From Exophiala sp. HKRS030 (taxonomy: Eukaryota; Ascomycota; Eurotiomycetes; Chaetothyriales; Herpotrichiellaceae), in contig JAHWDD010000008.1 in NCBI GenBank assembly GCA_023897205.1, positions 2,356,001 to 2,420,000 on the forward strand: 64,000 nucleotides of DNA. Direction: 5' to 3'. The stretch's first letter is position 1. Each line of letters opens with the position of its first letter. Positions 1 to 11,928 of this stretch are shown here, in pieces. The position numbers were made by a program, and so were the translations under genes. The notes below the pieces were generated by a model. That model was given only the letters and a program-made list of their open reading frames with translations. It was not told where the DNA came from and did not search any database.

Positions 1-734
1 CACGACTCACCATAACCACCGATGTCGGCCGCTTGGTCTGACCCGCGGTGCCAAGCTCTGCTCGCGAAGTGACATAAATATATGGGATGGCATGGTCCTC
101 GGCGAGGACAGGAATGTGGCTGATGACGTCCATGGGAGAGATGTCTGCGGCAAGGATGACCACGCCGATGGGGAGAGGGTCTGAGAGGCTGCCAGTGGGA
201 GACTTGCGAAGAGCCTTCACAACTTCCTTGACGCCACGTTTGAGCGTTCGCTGAGCAGCAGCTGCGATTCTAGTTAGTTTCTTTGCAATTCTTCCAAATA
301 TCCATACGTAAGATATGACACGAACCTTTCTTCACACTCTTGAAAACCTTCTTAGCCACCTTATCATCGGCTAGAGGGTTTGCAAACGGTACCAGAGCCC
401 CAACAGGTCTGGCTGAAGGAGCAGTCTTCTCTGGTTTGGCTGTTGTATCCTTCTCGTCCTCGGACGAGGCATCGTTCTCGGCATCCTTGACCTCGACATC
501 ACCGTCTTCGTCTTCTTCACTGTCGTCACTCTCATCCTTGGTAGCCTTCTTGCCCTTTTTGCCCTCGATCTCGTTCAGCGCCTTCTCGGCGAGGACTTTG
601 CGTTTCTCTTTCTTGTCCTTCTTGTCCGTCTTTGGTTTCTTGACTCCAGCATCTTCTTTTGTGGCTTTCTTCTCAGCTTTCCGCGCCGCCTTGCGCTCCT
701 CTTTGGAAAGCTTCACCTCCTTCTCTTTCGCCAT
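1..734 (-). CDS. NHP2: H/ACA snoRNP protein Nhp2 (3' end beyond window)
   Basis: Nhp2 is the L7Ae-family core protein of H/ACA snoRNPs, which guide rRNA pseudouridylation in the nucleolus. Exon 1 is 326-734 (ATG at 734-732), the intron 262-325, and exon 2 runs from 261 off the left edge. Residues 1-135 are a Lys/Glu/Asp-rich tail, much longer than in yeast Nhp2. The L7Ae core follows: a KRGVKEV-like helix, then the signature ISPMDVISHIPVLAED, IPYIYV and KRPTSVVMV, which are diagnostic for Nhp2 against other L7Ae proteins. Joining phase 1 (AAAG|CT) gives KKAAAQRTLKRG, matching the family. The last bases in the window, GTGAGT, could be read through or be a second donor; this cannot be decided here. 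The gene is transcribed in the same direction as the RhoGAP gene upstream. Confidence 0.92.
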
Positions 735-1405
735 TGCGACAGTTTTTCTGTAAGGGGAGCCCGGTTTGGTGGACTGTTGTAATGGTTTTATCGCGTCGCC
801 TTAAGAGCCGTGTTGTTCCTGACCAAGGCCCCGCTTGTCTGGGTGCAATGTACTGCTGAGATTAAGAAAGGCTCACGACGATTGTCCTAGTGGATCAATG
901 CGTCTTTCGACTGCTAATGTGACAAAGGCTGAGTCGACCGATATACTGTGTTATTGGGATTGTCCACCAGGAAAAAAAAGGTCGTTCTCCGCACTTTGGG
1001 AAAAAGATGCGTGCAACGAAAAACCGTCCTTAGTGGTAGCTCGAAATTTTGGAGGAGACACCTGCGCTAACCATTTTGGGACGCAACAGTCTTCCGTAGA
1101 CTGTGTATGTATGGAAGCAAGTCAGCATTACCATCTCAGCAAGACGAAATAATGTTGCACAGCCAAAACTTGGACTCATCACTTCAATTACAGCCATTAT
1201 CTTTGACAATATCCAAGGAGGAGCACTATGCCGTAGCTTCCCAATGTGGACATTCATCGCGCATGTAGACCAGGAAATTCGAACAGTCAACAACCGAACA
1301 TTGAAATTCTGTCTGTGTTATCCTAGTAGACAACCCATAGCGTTCCAAGAGAAAGAAACTTGTTTCATCCAGCTGGTGCCACAGTCAGAAAATGCTTCTG
1401 TGTCA
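735..1405. other. Spacer: NHP2 promoter and RhoGAP 3' flank
   Basis: About 670 bases lie between two minus-strand genes. Short overlapping frames are present in several phases but none has family resemblance or paired splice sites. I see no gene, repeat or RNA here. Confidence 0.7.
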
Positions 1406-4114
1406 TCATGACTGCCCATCTCCCACACGTCTCACATCAAAAGACCCTTTCCTTGCCTGCTCCGGCAATTCTGAGACTCCTGCCCGATCATTAGGACCAG
1501 GAGCGTTTTCCTCTCTTCCACGATCGAAAGATCTACCTCTTGGGGCAAAATGCTCTTGAGCGAAAGCAGAGAGGCTACTGCGCGATGCCCCATGCTCTGT
1601 TCGTGGCGGGCTTTTTGCTCGATCCTTTTCTGCTTGCCTTTCCTCCTTCGTCTGTGACATTTTGGCTTTCCATTTCCCAAATAGACCCTTCTTTTCCGTG
1701 TCCGCATTGGCTTCCTTCTGAGCATCTCCCGAGTCATTGCTAGATTGACCTATCAAGGATTGTTGAGCTGCTAAACCCTCCCCATAAATCGACGCAGATT
1801 GAGTCTGTTGAGAGTCGCCTGTGAAGCTTTTCCTTGGTCGATGAGCACTTCCTAACGAGCTGTTGCTGCCGCGAGCACCTGGGTTCTGCCCGATCGGCGG
1901 AGGAGGTGCCAAGGGAGAATTGTCAGTCTTCTTAGCGGACGACGAGAATCTCCAGCGACGACGGTTCTTGTCCTTCTCCTCGGGCTTGGAGTCATCTAAA
2001 GCCTCTACTTCGGAGTGGTCGGTGAAGGATGATCGGGATTTGGTCGATGTAGGTGGGGATTTGGGAGGTTTCAACGTGGCAATTTGACTCTGCCCATCGC
2101 CGCCCGCAAGTACGTTGCTGAAGATCTTGGTATTGGGCGTTTCTGTGACCGGTGTTGCAATGGTATTTATTACTGTTGGTCCCTGCTGAGTTGCAAACGG
2201 ATCCAGTCTCGTGGCACTGCTAACATCGGGTGATATCAAGGGAGTGTGGAAACCTACCCCGTCTTCCGCATTGAGTGAGTTAACAGAGCTCTGGGCGCTT
2301 TCATTGACTGCGCCTGGGATCTTTTGCTTCTTCTGCAGCTTCCTCGGTGCCTTCTGAGGATCTGAAGGTCCAAATATGGGCGATTTCGGGAACAGATTTG
2401 ATATCTTCCTCTCGCGTGTAGTCGGGGCCGGCGGGGCCGGCTGTTGTGCGGATTGCAGAGGCTGAGATAGCTGCGCGTTCGTAGGGGTACCCGGACCAGC
2501 CAGTATCGGAGTCGCGGCGACCTGAGCCTGGCTAGTTTGCTGCTGAGGTGCAGACGGCTCTACTTGCGAGACCAGCGCCGTATCGGCGGGAGCATATCTT
2601 GTTTCCTGCTGCAGATCCTCGGTAGCTCCCTCCTCTGGAACAATCGAACCGGATCGCGACGATTTCGACTCTGTCCTATCACGAGTGGCAACTGGGGTTC
2701 CAGATCTCGCCCCTGGAGACGAAGGAGTTGGAGATGTCGACTCAGAGGCATCGTTCAGACGTTGGAACAGGCTTGGAGTGATAGCTGGAGATCGCTTGGA
2801 TGGAACAGTATTGCTTCGGGAGATCTTTGCACCTGCAGTGCCGTCAGGGAAAGTAGTAAGGCCTGAAGGCGTCCCAGGACTCGAGACAACAGGACTGTTA
2901 CGTTCCCTGGACCCGCGAGAAGATACAGAAACATTGCGGCGCACACCGAATTTCCTCAAGCTGTCTGCACCAGCGCTGGCATTGGAGGTAGAGCGCACTA
3001 CTGGTTTTGGCGATTTCAATGAAGGCGGACCACTTTCCACATCCTTCTGAGTTTTCTCATCCACAGCGGTGCCGGACATGCCTATAAGAAAATTGTCTTG
3101 GTTCTCAATCAAGAAGATCAGAACATCCTGGCTAAGTCTGTATTCCTGAGGTGCCATGTCGTGTGTTGGGTGTGATATGATCCCAGGCTGAAAGATTGCT
3201 GCCAAATTCGCGGCCGTCATTCGGTTAAGATCAGATTTGGAGGCAAAGACCGCAAGTAGATCAAGTATGTACAGTAACAATTGTCTGTTCAGAGGTGGAA
3301 GTTCTGTGATGAGCCTCTTGTAGGATGTGACTGCGGCATCATGCTCAGCAAGGCTAATATCGATGGGCTGTGCCTCGCCATCTGTTTGAGCAGGCCGTTG
3401 GGCTCGTCGTAGAGGCTCGCGAAATTGATCATAGAAATCGAGGGGTACGATCGGTTCAGGGAGTTGGTTGAGGTATCGGCGAAGGATGTTGGCCGCGTCG
3501 TGTACTGTATAGCCGGTCCAGTCCAGACCTTTGCCATATCGGTCAGGTGAATTGAACACAGTCTGTAGGTCCTTGATTCGTTTTGCGGAACCACTCAGGC
3601 GAAAGATGCCTTCAACATCGGTGGCTTTTGCAATGTCAGTTGGTATATTCGTGCTCCAGTAGAGGGAAGCTCACCTTTCTCTTTGAGGAAAACGCCACAT
3701 TTTGCAACAACAATGGGCACGTATCCGTATATGAAACTCTGCCCCTCATCATTTTGCAATGAGATGGCAACATTGGCATATCTAATACTCTCAGCGAGAG
3801 GAACACCAAATATTCCGGTTGGTTGTGTCTCGACTGTATGGATGTCAGCAATGATCCATTTGCGACTGCGCAGCATGGGTGTTGTTTGGAGGCAAACGCC
3901 CATCAAAACCGGTTTGTCGACCTCACGATTCGGAAGGCTCACCTTTCTCATCCGTCTTTTCTGTCGTTTTCCTGAACTTTTTCCACCACGAAGCCAACTC
4001 TCTCTTTGAAGGGGGAGATATCGCGGCTAATGGCGAGGGATTTGGTGCGTTGCGCTGCAATGGTTGGGCGATGGTTCGCGGCGAGCTCGCGGTGCCTGGG
4101 CCTCCGGTCGCCAT
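1406..4114 (-). CDS. Rho GTPase-activating protein, Sac7/Bag7 type
   Basis: This is a predicted GAP for Rho1-type GTPases, acting in cell-wall and actin signalling. Exons are 3943-4114, 3675-3833 and 1406-3624 (introns of 109 and 50 nt), giving 849 aa. The N-terminus holds a basic helix (SKRELASWWKKFRKTTEK). The RhoGAP domain starts near residue 63 with GIFGVPLAESIRYANVAISL; after YGYVPIVVAKCGVFLKEK the second splice joins exactly to ATDVEGIFRLSGS. The predicted arginine finger is R119. GKGLDW, HDAANILRRYLNQLPEP and FYDQFREPL follow, as in yeast Sac7. Residues from about 280 onward are a long Ser/Pro/Gln-rich, probably disordered tail with a basic C-terminal part (KKGLFGKWKAKMSQTKEER). Sac7 orthologues share the domain; the tail is poorly conserved. 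The ATG at 4114 is the first in frame and begins MATGGPG. Confidence 0.93.
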
Positions 4115-6344
4115 TATGAGGCTTCAGGCGCCGTGACGCCTCGAGATCTTATCAGAGTTCGAGAAGATGTTCAGTAGTCGGGTGTACGCAGGTGACAGGT
4201 GTTCTGGACGTTTGCAGCGCTTCTAGAAGGACGTAGGCTTGGTCGCACACGGGAATGTTTCCCTGACGTAAGATCTGCGTTTGCGCAAAGCCGAGAAGCA
4301 GAGAGTTGACAAGAGATTGGGTTCGTACAGGTGCAAGATATGAGAATGAAGAATGTTCGAGTCAGGCTATAACGGGTTGTGTCGAGAAGAAAGAGGGATT
4401 CGGAAAAGAGATGAGTCGAGGGAGAGGCTGGCCAAGCAAGGACAGGTACAAAAGAGCAGCCGGGCGCAGCAACAAGCCCCTTGTCTATGCTGACCACCAA
4501 TTCGCCCAGAAGATGCTCACGAGGACTGCTAGCACGCTGGCAGATGAGCAAAAATGATGTTGGTCGAACAAGAATGCGATCTGTCGTCAAGGCAGATGTA
4601 AAACGATGAAGGGAGGGTTGGACTGGTTGACGTCGACCAAAGGTGTGCCAACAGTTGACTTGGTGGGTTTCAGTGGTGGTGCTGGTGCCAGGTAGTGATT
4701 GTAGTGGTGGTGGTGGTGGTGGTGGTGGTGGTGATGATGGCAGTACTGCTAAGTTAAGGCCTATGAGGTTGTCTCTTAGCCCCCTCTTCGACCAACTAAT
4801 TGAACTTTTTTAGGCATGGCGACGCTTAGGTAAACCCAACGCACACACGAACGAACATCAACACAAACCTTACCTCTTGAAAGTTGACCAGGGCATTGGT
4901 TAGTTGGTTCAACCGTGCCTCAAGGCTCAGGCACACCCAGGCTACAGTAGGTAGTTGGCTAACCACTTGATGCAGAAGCTGGGCAAGCCTAGGCAAGTTA
5001 GTTCGGGGGGCCTCTGGCGGGTGCCGTGCCTAAGGTAGGTACCTGGTAATTACTTAGTTTAGGTACCGACGAGTCGACCACTTGGGTTAGCCAGGGAGCT
5101 AAGACGCCCGCGCGGCTTCATCCAATTGGTGTACACTGTACCAACCTATCTAACTAACTAGTCTGGGTATATCTTCAGAAAAGACAAAGTCGGGCACGGC
5201 AAAAACCAGCATTAGTTCGCTACGTAGACTTTTGAGAGTTCCAGCTTAGCGAGCCTTTGCTTGAGTTGGACAGCGGAACTAAAAAGAAACGGCCAGGGGA
5301 ACCTCAAGACAGTCAGTTATACTTTTCGGGCGTTGAATTGGGTATGCAGGTTTTGCTTTGCAAACCTGGCGAATGCTATATTGCCCAACACGCGCCACAA
5401 GAAGTAATATTGTGGCTTTTCCTGCTTTGATACAAAGAAGATATGCCCGCAAATCTGGTTTTGTTTCAATCTATCCGGGCGTGCAGAACACACTGCGCGA
5501 ACTACTGGCTAGAACGAGAACTGTGTACTTTTAGCCCGTCGTGGCCCTTGCATTTGACCTATCGCTTGGGGCAAGGATTACGTGCAAGTCGAGCACTTGC
5601 AATTTTCAGATCAAAGCCGGATCCGCCGACGGTTTCAACCATCTCGTTTGCGTAATCCTGATAAAATCATTCTTGCAAAGTGTCTCACTGTGTATTCCCC
5701 AAGGTATAGGATGCGAGAGAATTTCAAGAACAGTGCTCATGAACAAGTGCTGTTCATGCGGTCTTCTTACGGCCCAATCAAGTGGGAAAAGATACGTAGA
5801 GACTGCCTCTGTGAGACACTCCGGTCTCGTTGTGGACACATTCTACAAACTCGTATTCTCGCTTCGGCGACACTATTTTAAGTAAAGGGTTCTCAACCAG
5901 GCCTGTGGTCCACGTGAAAAGGGCCTGGATATTTTCTGAGAGTCGGAAGTCGTAAGCGAGGTTCTCTTTACATGCTCCGGGCAGCAGTAAGTTACATTTA
6001 ACGGGCGACCTGTCCGAGACATGATCTACATGCATAGTACCCTCACTATTCGATACACTTCCTACCGTCAGCAGGCCCGAATTGGACCATGGCTTCAAAA
6101 GACGACCGCGATAACTTGGTAAATGGTTACCTACCTAGGTAGGAAGTATGTGTGGTACAGAAGCGGTATGTTGACCAACTTTCTATCTATTTACCTGCCC
6201 CGCAATGCCCCAAGTACAGAACTGCATTCGTAAGACTCCAGTCTCCTGTCCGTAGGCACGAGATCTAACGCAAAATTCACCATCTTGGTGAAGAACGCCA
6301 TTTTCCAAATGCTAGTCATGATTCGTCAACGAGACGAGAAACCC
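4115..6344. other. 2.2-kb spacer upstream of RhoGAP
   Basis: This holds the RhoGAP promoter and the 3' flank of the HAD gene. Many short words such as CTAACTAACTAG, TTAGTTAG and TAGGTACC recur between 4780 and 5170, together with a GGT microsatellite. Frames between 5443 and 6098 overlap on both strands without any coherent protein. No gene is seen. Confidence 0.65.
4704..4734. repeat. (GGT)n microsatellite
   Basis: About ten GGT/GTG units run in tandem, ending in GATGATGG. The tract lies about 600 bp upstream of the RhoGAP start codon, in non-coding DNA. Confidence 0.9.
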
Positions 6345-7846
6345 TCACAATTCCGACTCATCTTCGACAATGGCCTGTGTGGACTGAGGTGCAGCATCTC
6401 CGATAGTGAGTTCCTTCAAAGCCTTGTCAAACTCTCTCTGCATACCATGTTTGACAGCTTCCAAAACGTTGTCGACCGTCATCTTAGGCATATAAGCTGG
6501 CCGGGTGCCCTCTCTGAAGACGCCTGTTCGTACCAAAATTGAGTACCAATTCGTTTCTGCCTTGCCCGACTCATCAAACTCATTGGTACCGCGAATATCG
6601 GACTCGGGAGTATCTCCGACAAAGTACACCGTGTCAAGTGGCTTGTCGATGCCATGCGTGTCTTTCCGCCACTGTTGTAGCAGTCTGGTGGCGAAATTGA
6701 ATGTGCCTAGCTGGGGCTTGCCGAAGGCAATCGTCTTCATGTCCTTGCCCGTGATGGCTCGGAACATGGCCTCCAGTGAAGCTCGCAAAGCCCCCATCCC
6801 GATACGTGAGTAACTGTGAGATGTGGCCCAGACAACATCATTGTGTGAAAAGAAGACTGGAGGACCTTCGTCGAATGTATCGGACCGAGTTCCCAGCCGG
6901 CCATTCTTGCTCATGCAAAGGTCGAGAATGATTTGCGAGTCACCGGCCCAATCTCTGCTATCAGCGAATACGAAAACCGCCTCGATGTCGACTTCCCCAT
7001 AGTTCCGTTTTTTGGAGGCTTCGAATTCTTCGTCGGTCAATTTCCGGAATGGAGTCGTATCTTGGTTGTCCTTGATGATATCTCCGGGTGTCTGGATCAC
7101 ACAGGTGAGTCAGTATTCTGGTGCAATCGGAGACTTGAAAAGGAACAAAAGCCTACAATGACATCTTTGAAACCATATCCAAGAGCAACTTCCCGACACT
7201 TTTCGCCTTCACCACCAACGACGAGGACGGTGTGATACTTCTGTGCTAGCTCTCGCATTGGGGTGTGACCGCAGATAAATTGGCCGGGCGACACTTCCAT
7301 CTGGAGCTGGTTTGACAGCTGGAGGCAACGTTCCTCTTCTGTCTTTCCACCACCGTTTGTGACGAATATATAAGGTCTGACGTGCAAGTGTTAGCATGGT
7401 CTCGCGGAACATCCGAGATTCTTGGGCATATCATACACTTTGATGCCATATTCATTTTGGCCATTGAGAACCTTCATTGCTTCGATAGCTTCGGGGATGA
7501 CTTCGCCTCCTTTGATCAAGACACCATCAATATCGAAAGCAAATGCATATTTGTCGGTAGTGCTGAGACCTGACTCGTCCGGTGTGGCAGGGCCCGATTC
7601 GTCCGGTGTTACATCTGTCGAATCATCCGCTAGATGGTGCTTCGCCAACTCCATGGCGTGGGCGGTTTCGTGAGCATTGGAGCGGTTGTCTAAGTGTTGT
7701 GGAGGTGCGACAACCGTCGGTCCACTGTATAGATCTGCCCGGGTGGCACTCTGGCTTGACAATCGCCGTGTGCTTCTCCTGGATGTTCTGGTGGCTGTCC
7801 TCAGGAGACTGTTGTCTTCAACATCAGAAAGCACTTCACCCGACAT
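6345..7846 (-). CDS. HAD-superfamily subfamily IIA hydrolase (YKR070W/HDHD5-like)
   Basis: This is a predicted haloacid-dehalogenase phosphatase related to yeast YKR070W and human HDHD5 (CECR5); no substrate is firmly known for that family. Exons are 7437-7846, 7157-7376 and 6345-7091 (introns of 60 and 65 nt), 458 aa. Motif I is FDIDGVL with nucleophile and acid at about D105 and D107. The second splice gives VPYIFVTNGGG (motif II, TN), as in YKR070W (IPYILLTNGGG). SPGQFICGHTP, YGFKDVITPGDI and the late motif VGDTPESDIRG (metal-binding aspartates) follow. The first 95 residues are Ser/Thr/Arg-rich with a repeated PDESG; in yeast the protein is mitochondrial, so this may include a targeting peptide, but I cannot show it. 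The ATG at 7846 is the first in frame. Confidence 0.9.
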
Positions 7847-9165
7847 CTTGAGAAAGTTTATGATTTGGTGAACGGGAAGATCTGTTTAAATTGATTGCAA
7901 AGTTGTAATTGATGATGACGGTACTGTATAACAAAGCAGTTGAGATCTTGAGGTTGATGAACAAACGGGAGCCTGGTGCTTATGGGCCTGGGCTTTGAGG
8001 GTAATGATATACAACGCTTTTTCTCACGAGAATCAGATCACATTCAGGAGAGATGGATCCTGAGAGCGGCCACACGTGGGTAAATAAGTGGAAAACTTCC
8101 ACGCTTCTTGGTGCCGAAGCCGTGGATTGCACGAAAACACAGACCTCTCAGGCTGGCGATGATCATCATTGAGTGACCCAACAGGTAAGAAGTGACTGGA
8201 TCATCAATCGGAAGTGATACCCATAAGTTCTTAGGAAACGTTGCAGATATGACGTCCTTATGATGGGGACAATACAATTGACGAATCGACATGTGGCGGG
8301 TGGAAAACACTCCAAGGCCCACGCTGCTTGAATCTGTTTGATGTTCGAACTTTACGGTGAAAATTTGGTGTCTCTGTACTCACAGTGGAGCGAGGCCATT
8401 GTAACACCTCTGACATTTCTATCCCCACATGCACATAGTTTCCGGTACCCAGCGAGGTCAGGTACTGGTCAGCACTCGTTCTCAAGCACTATCGGGTCCA
8501 AAGTCGCGAATAGCCTCGTCCAACTTGCTGAGTATATGGAGGCATAGACCTCCGAGCTGACAATTCGGCCCTTGTTCGTGGCAATCCTGCACAATGACGC
8601 AAAGCCCCCTCGGCGATTCCTCTCCAGTCCTCGCCCAACATTCGGCCATGCCAAGAAAGCAGGCAAGTATGAAACTTTTTCTCAATCGACATGTGATGAA
8701 AGGAAGGTCGAATCGCTGGGATGATAGAGATTGAGCCTGTGGTTCGTCTGTGTTAGACCCTCCGGCCGATTAGCCCTGTTGGATTGCCGGGTATCTATTG
8801 AACCATCTAACAGTATGTGTCGTTGTACGCTGACAATATGGTTGCGAATGGAAATGTGGAATGAGGGTACTGCATACGCAGAATGCCATCGACCACATGC
8901 ACGATCTGATCATTCCATTGTCCATTTATTCGAGCCAGTGTCATTGATTATGCACCAACTGGCTAAGGACAATCAGCAACAATCGACGCACTAAGCAAGG
9001 CAGAGCACTGGCTTGTCTATTCTCTTATCTCGATGAAATCACAACTGATTCTATTTCGACGTCATCAATAACGGGCCAACAACGCCAACGCTAAGTATGT
9101 ATATGGATAGAAGACTTCCAGCTCGCTCGAGAGGATCACCTGTCCTACCTGCTCTAGTTTTCAAA
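7847..9165. other. 1.3-kb spacer, no gene seen
   Basis: The region lies between the promoter of the HAD gene and the 3' end of the lipase gene, both on the minus strand. Only short shadow frames are present. No repeat or RNA signature was recognised. Confidence 0.65.
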
Positions 9166-10667
9166 TCATATGCAGAATTCCCTGTCTAGCCAATGCTTCA
9201 TAACCACCTTCCCTTCGTCAAACGCGGCTCTGGATGATCTCACAATGATCGCGGCATGACTATGAGTGCTCTTATGAATATGAACAGGATACTTTCTGAA
9301 TCCCACATTGTCAAGTGCGTTGATCATTGCAAACTGTGCAGAAGTCAAAGCAAGGGTCGGGAACTCTGGAGTCCGTTCGCTCTGGCTTGCCTCCTTCTTC
9401 AGATTACTTGTTTCCGACTTTTCTGTCGTGGAGGAATCTGTGGAATGGTACGATAGCTTGGATGTCGAGCCATTGGCTGTCATGCCAGTCAGCTCTTCTG
9501 AGCCTTGAGGAAGATATTCCTGTTGTTGAGCCGAGTTTACGTTCTCGAAAGCATCTTCGAGGCCAACTCTCATCTCCCGAACAAGGAGAGGTATCCGGTA
9601 ACCAAAACCGGTCCTCTCATGATCACTTTCGTGTAGAAGAATCCGACGACGGCTGCGAAAGGTTTGAATCCCAGAATTGATCAAGAATGCAAGTGTGGCA
9701 ATGGGAATCAGGACGAGAAGAGCAAGGTAGATCGGGGTACGCCTGACGAAGGTGGTGCTGGTGTTTCGGAAACGTTGATAGAATGATGGCAGCTCATTCT
9801 CGGAGATTTTTCCCACTGGCTGATCTGGATCCAAAATGACAGGCTCATATTCTTTCAAATACTGCAAGTCGACCTGACTGAGATCGGAGAAGGGATCCGT
9901 TTTCGAGACACCAGTTGTGTAGTAGACTGCTGTTCGATCGTTGACGATGTTCGCATACAGAGCGCGCCGCTGAAATTTGCCGAGGGCGTGGATGAAAATG
10001 CTGTCTGGATCTGCAAGGACACTGAGGAGTGGCCGGCCCGTATCGCGGAAGTTGTCAACGGTGAACAGCTGCCGTCCTGATGTCGAAAGCGTTCTCGCTC
10101 CAAGAACGTTCCACAAGTGATTTGGATAGCCAGTCAGTGGTGTTCGGACACCCAGGTGAGGGGTTGCGAAGGTGGTGAAGTTGACTGGCGTGATTTTCTC
10201 AAAGTACCCTTTATGGTCCAGCAGTCCTACGGCGTATCGCGCGATGAGACCACCCAGCGAGTATCCAACAATGGAGAATCTGGTGATCTTGTAGCCATCA
10301 CGACCCAATTCTTCGAGCTTGTTTTCAATCTCTTTCGCCACCCGCTCGCCACCAACTTCAATACCGTCGTATGTCAATGAGTTGGCATTGCTCTTGCATG
10401 CGACGACTACCAGCTCATCCTCGGTATATCGATCGCGAAGGGATTGGAAGATATAATGGAGATGGTTCTAGAGGATGAATTAGCATTTCCCGACGTTTGA
10501 ATATACGCGAACTGTACCGCATTGCCCCAAAGCCTGTGCAATGTTAGTGACCGCAACTGTAGTGATTAGGATTGTTGATTTGAAGCTGACCCATGAACGA
10601 GGAACACTGTGTGATTTGCCTTGCCAGTCGGGGTCGACTGTCCAGTTTGCGAGAGACCACCAGCCAT
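9166..10667 (-). CDS. ROG1-type lipase / DUF676 serine esterase
   Basis: This is a predicted alpha/beta-hydrolase of the DUF676 family; yeast Rog1 is a monoacylglycerol lipase of this family. Exons are 10591-10667, 10518-10533 and 9166-10467, giving 464 aa. The middle exon is only 16 nt. Its inclusion restores the family motif VHGLWGN (residues 24-30), and the next splice restores NHLHYIF. The catalytic nucleophile is S101 in GYSLGG, followed by NFTTFATPHLG. A hydrophobic segment of about 23 residues (YLALLVLIPIATLAFL, between RRTP and RSRRR) predicts membrane anchoring. The C-terminus carries the family's HIHKSTHSHAAIIVR block. The start at 10667 (MAGGLSQTG) was chosen because it places LVHG at the usual distance; an in-frame extension to 10829 is open, so the true start could lie further upstream. 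Confidence 0.88.
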
Positions 10668-11928
10668 GTCGGAGCCTGGGTTGTAGAAAAGCGTCTGCCT
10701 GTCGATGCTTCGCAAGTCGAAGGGAAGTGCCAATGATGGCATTTTGTACCTGAATGCGGTTGGTGTGGAGACCCGGGAAAGTAGTGCACCGCCCCTTAGC
10801 CCCTGTTCCTTTGTGCTGCACGCCTGCAACTTGGGCTGTCCCGGTGGGGTTTTCGACCGACTTCTAGGCGCAAATCTGCACTGTGGCGGACTGACGGTGT
10901 TTGGCGCCCGGGTTGCTTCTTAACGCCACGAGGTCGTTTTGGTGGTGCTGACGTCTTGGACCAGCTATGCGAATCGACTTATGCCTGGTGGTGCGCACCA
11001 ACAAAATGTCTCAAAATCCTGTCCTCGAGTCACAGTAAACACGATGCGTTTGGCAAATCGAAGTTGAATGTCTTGGAAGTCCAGTTAGAACGATACCTGC
11101 TTGCAAACAAAACGCAAGGACTTTTTTGTGGGATACTGGAGAAATGTCCCGCCAACACGTTTACTCGATTGAATTCACTTGTACAGACCAAACCACCTGC
11201 GCGTGCAATGCTATGCGAGAATGTTACCGTGCGTGAAGTCCCTCCGGCGACACAGGTGGGCGGTGTGTCACTTCATATATTTTCATTTCCGCCTTGTTTG
11301 GCCGGGTGCAAAAATCGTGGGCCCAACAGTTGATTCGATGAACAGGCCAACAGGACTCACCATAACCAGTTCTGCCTTCCGAACCTCTGATCAAGAGGCG
11401 ATAAGGAATTCTCGACAGCCTTCAAGGTAGACGCCAAAAGCCAAGGGGAATGAATTAGTAGCACTTTTTCGGGCAAAGTGGCTGCAGGTCCGAGTCTCTT
11501 ATCTCTGTAATCCATATGCAAGGCTTGGAAGTGCCTGGGGCCCATGCCTACGATTGGCTCCTACAAGGAGTTTGGCGGTGCATCGGAAATCTTGCACTAC
11601 CTGAATCATTTAGGGCTGCGGGTCTGACCGTTGATAGAAACCCTGCCACATTGACCAGGATGTTGACCGTCATTTCAAAGTTTATGTCATCTACGCCCCT
11701 AACATCATCATTATCAAGAAGCCTTGGAAGGTATTATTTTTCCGTCACGACAGTCTTTCTACATAAATTTCTGTCAGACCACACCTACTGTTGGTCGGCG
11801 AAATAAAAACAACCTTCCATGGCATTGCCGCCTACCTCATTCACGTCATCCTTCGGGTTTTACCGCAGGCTTTTAGCAGCGAATCGCTTTCCTATATTGC
11901 TGGGGAGAAGCACAGATGTGCTCGCGTG
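10668..11928. other. Divergent promoter region, ROG1-like / REX3
   Basis: About 1.26 kb between head-to-head genes. No additional gene or repeat was recognised. Confidence 0.65.

Noticed and set aside
340..753. 137-aa plus-strand Ser/Phe-rich ORF
   Set aside because: It is the exact antisense of the Lys/Glu-rich NHP2 exon; its composition is that of a complementary shadow.
4171..4590. 139-aa minus-strand ORF upstream of RhoGAP
   Set aside because: No domain, odd composition and position in the probable RhoGAP leader or promoter.
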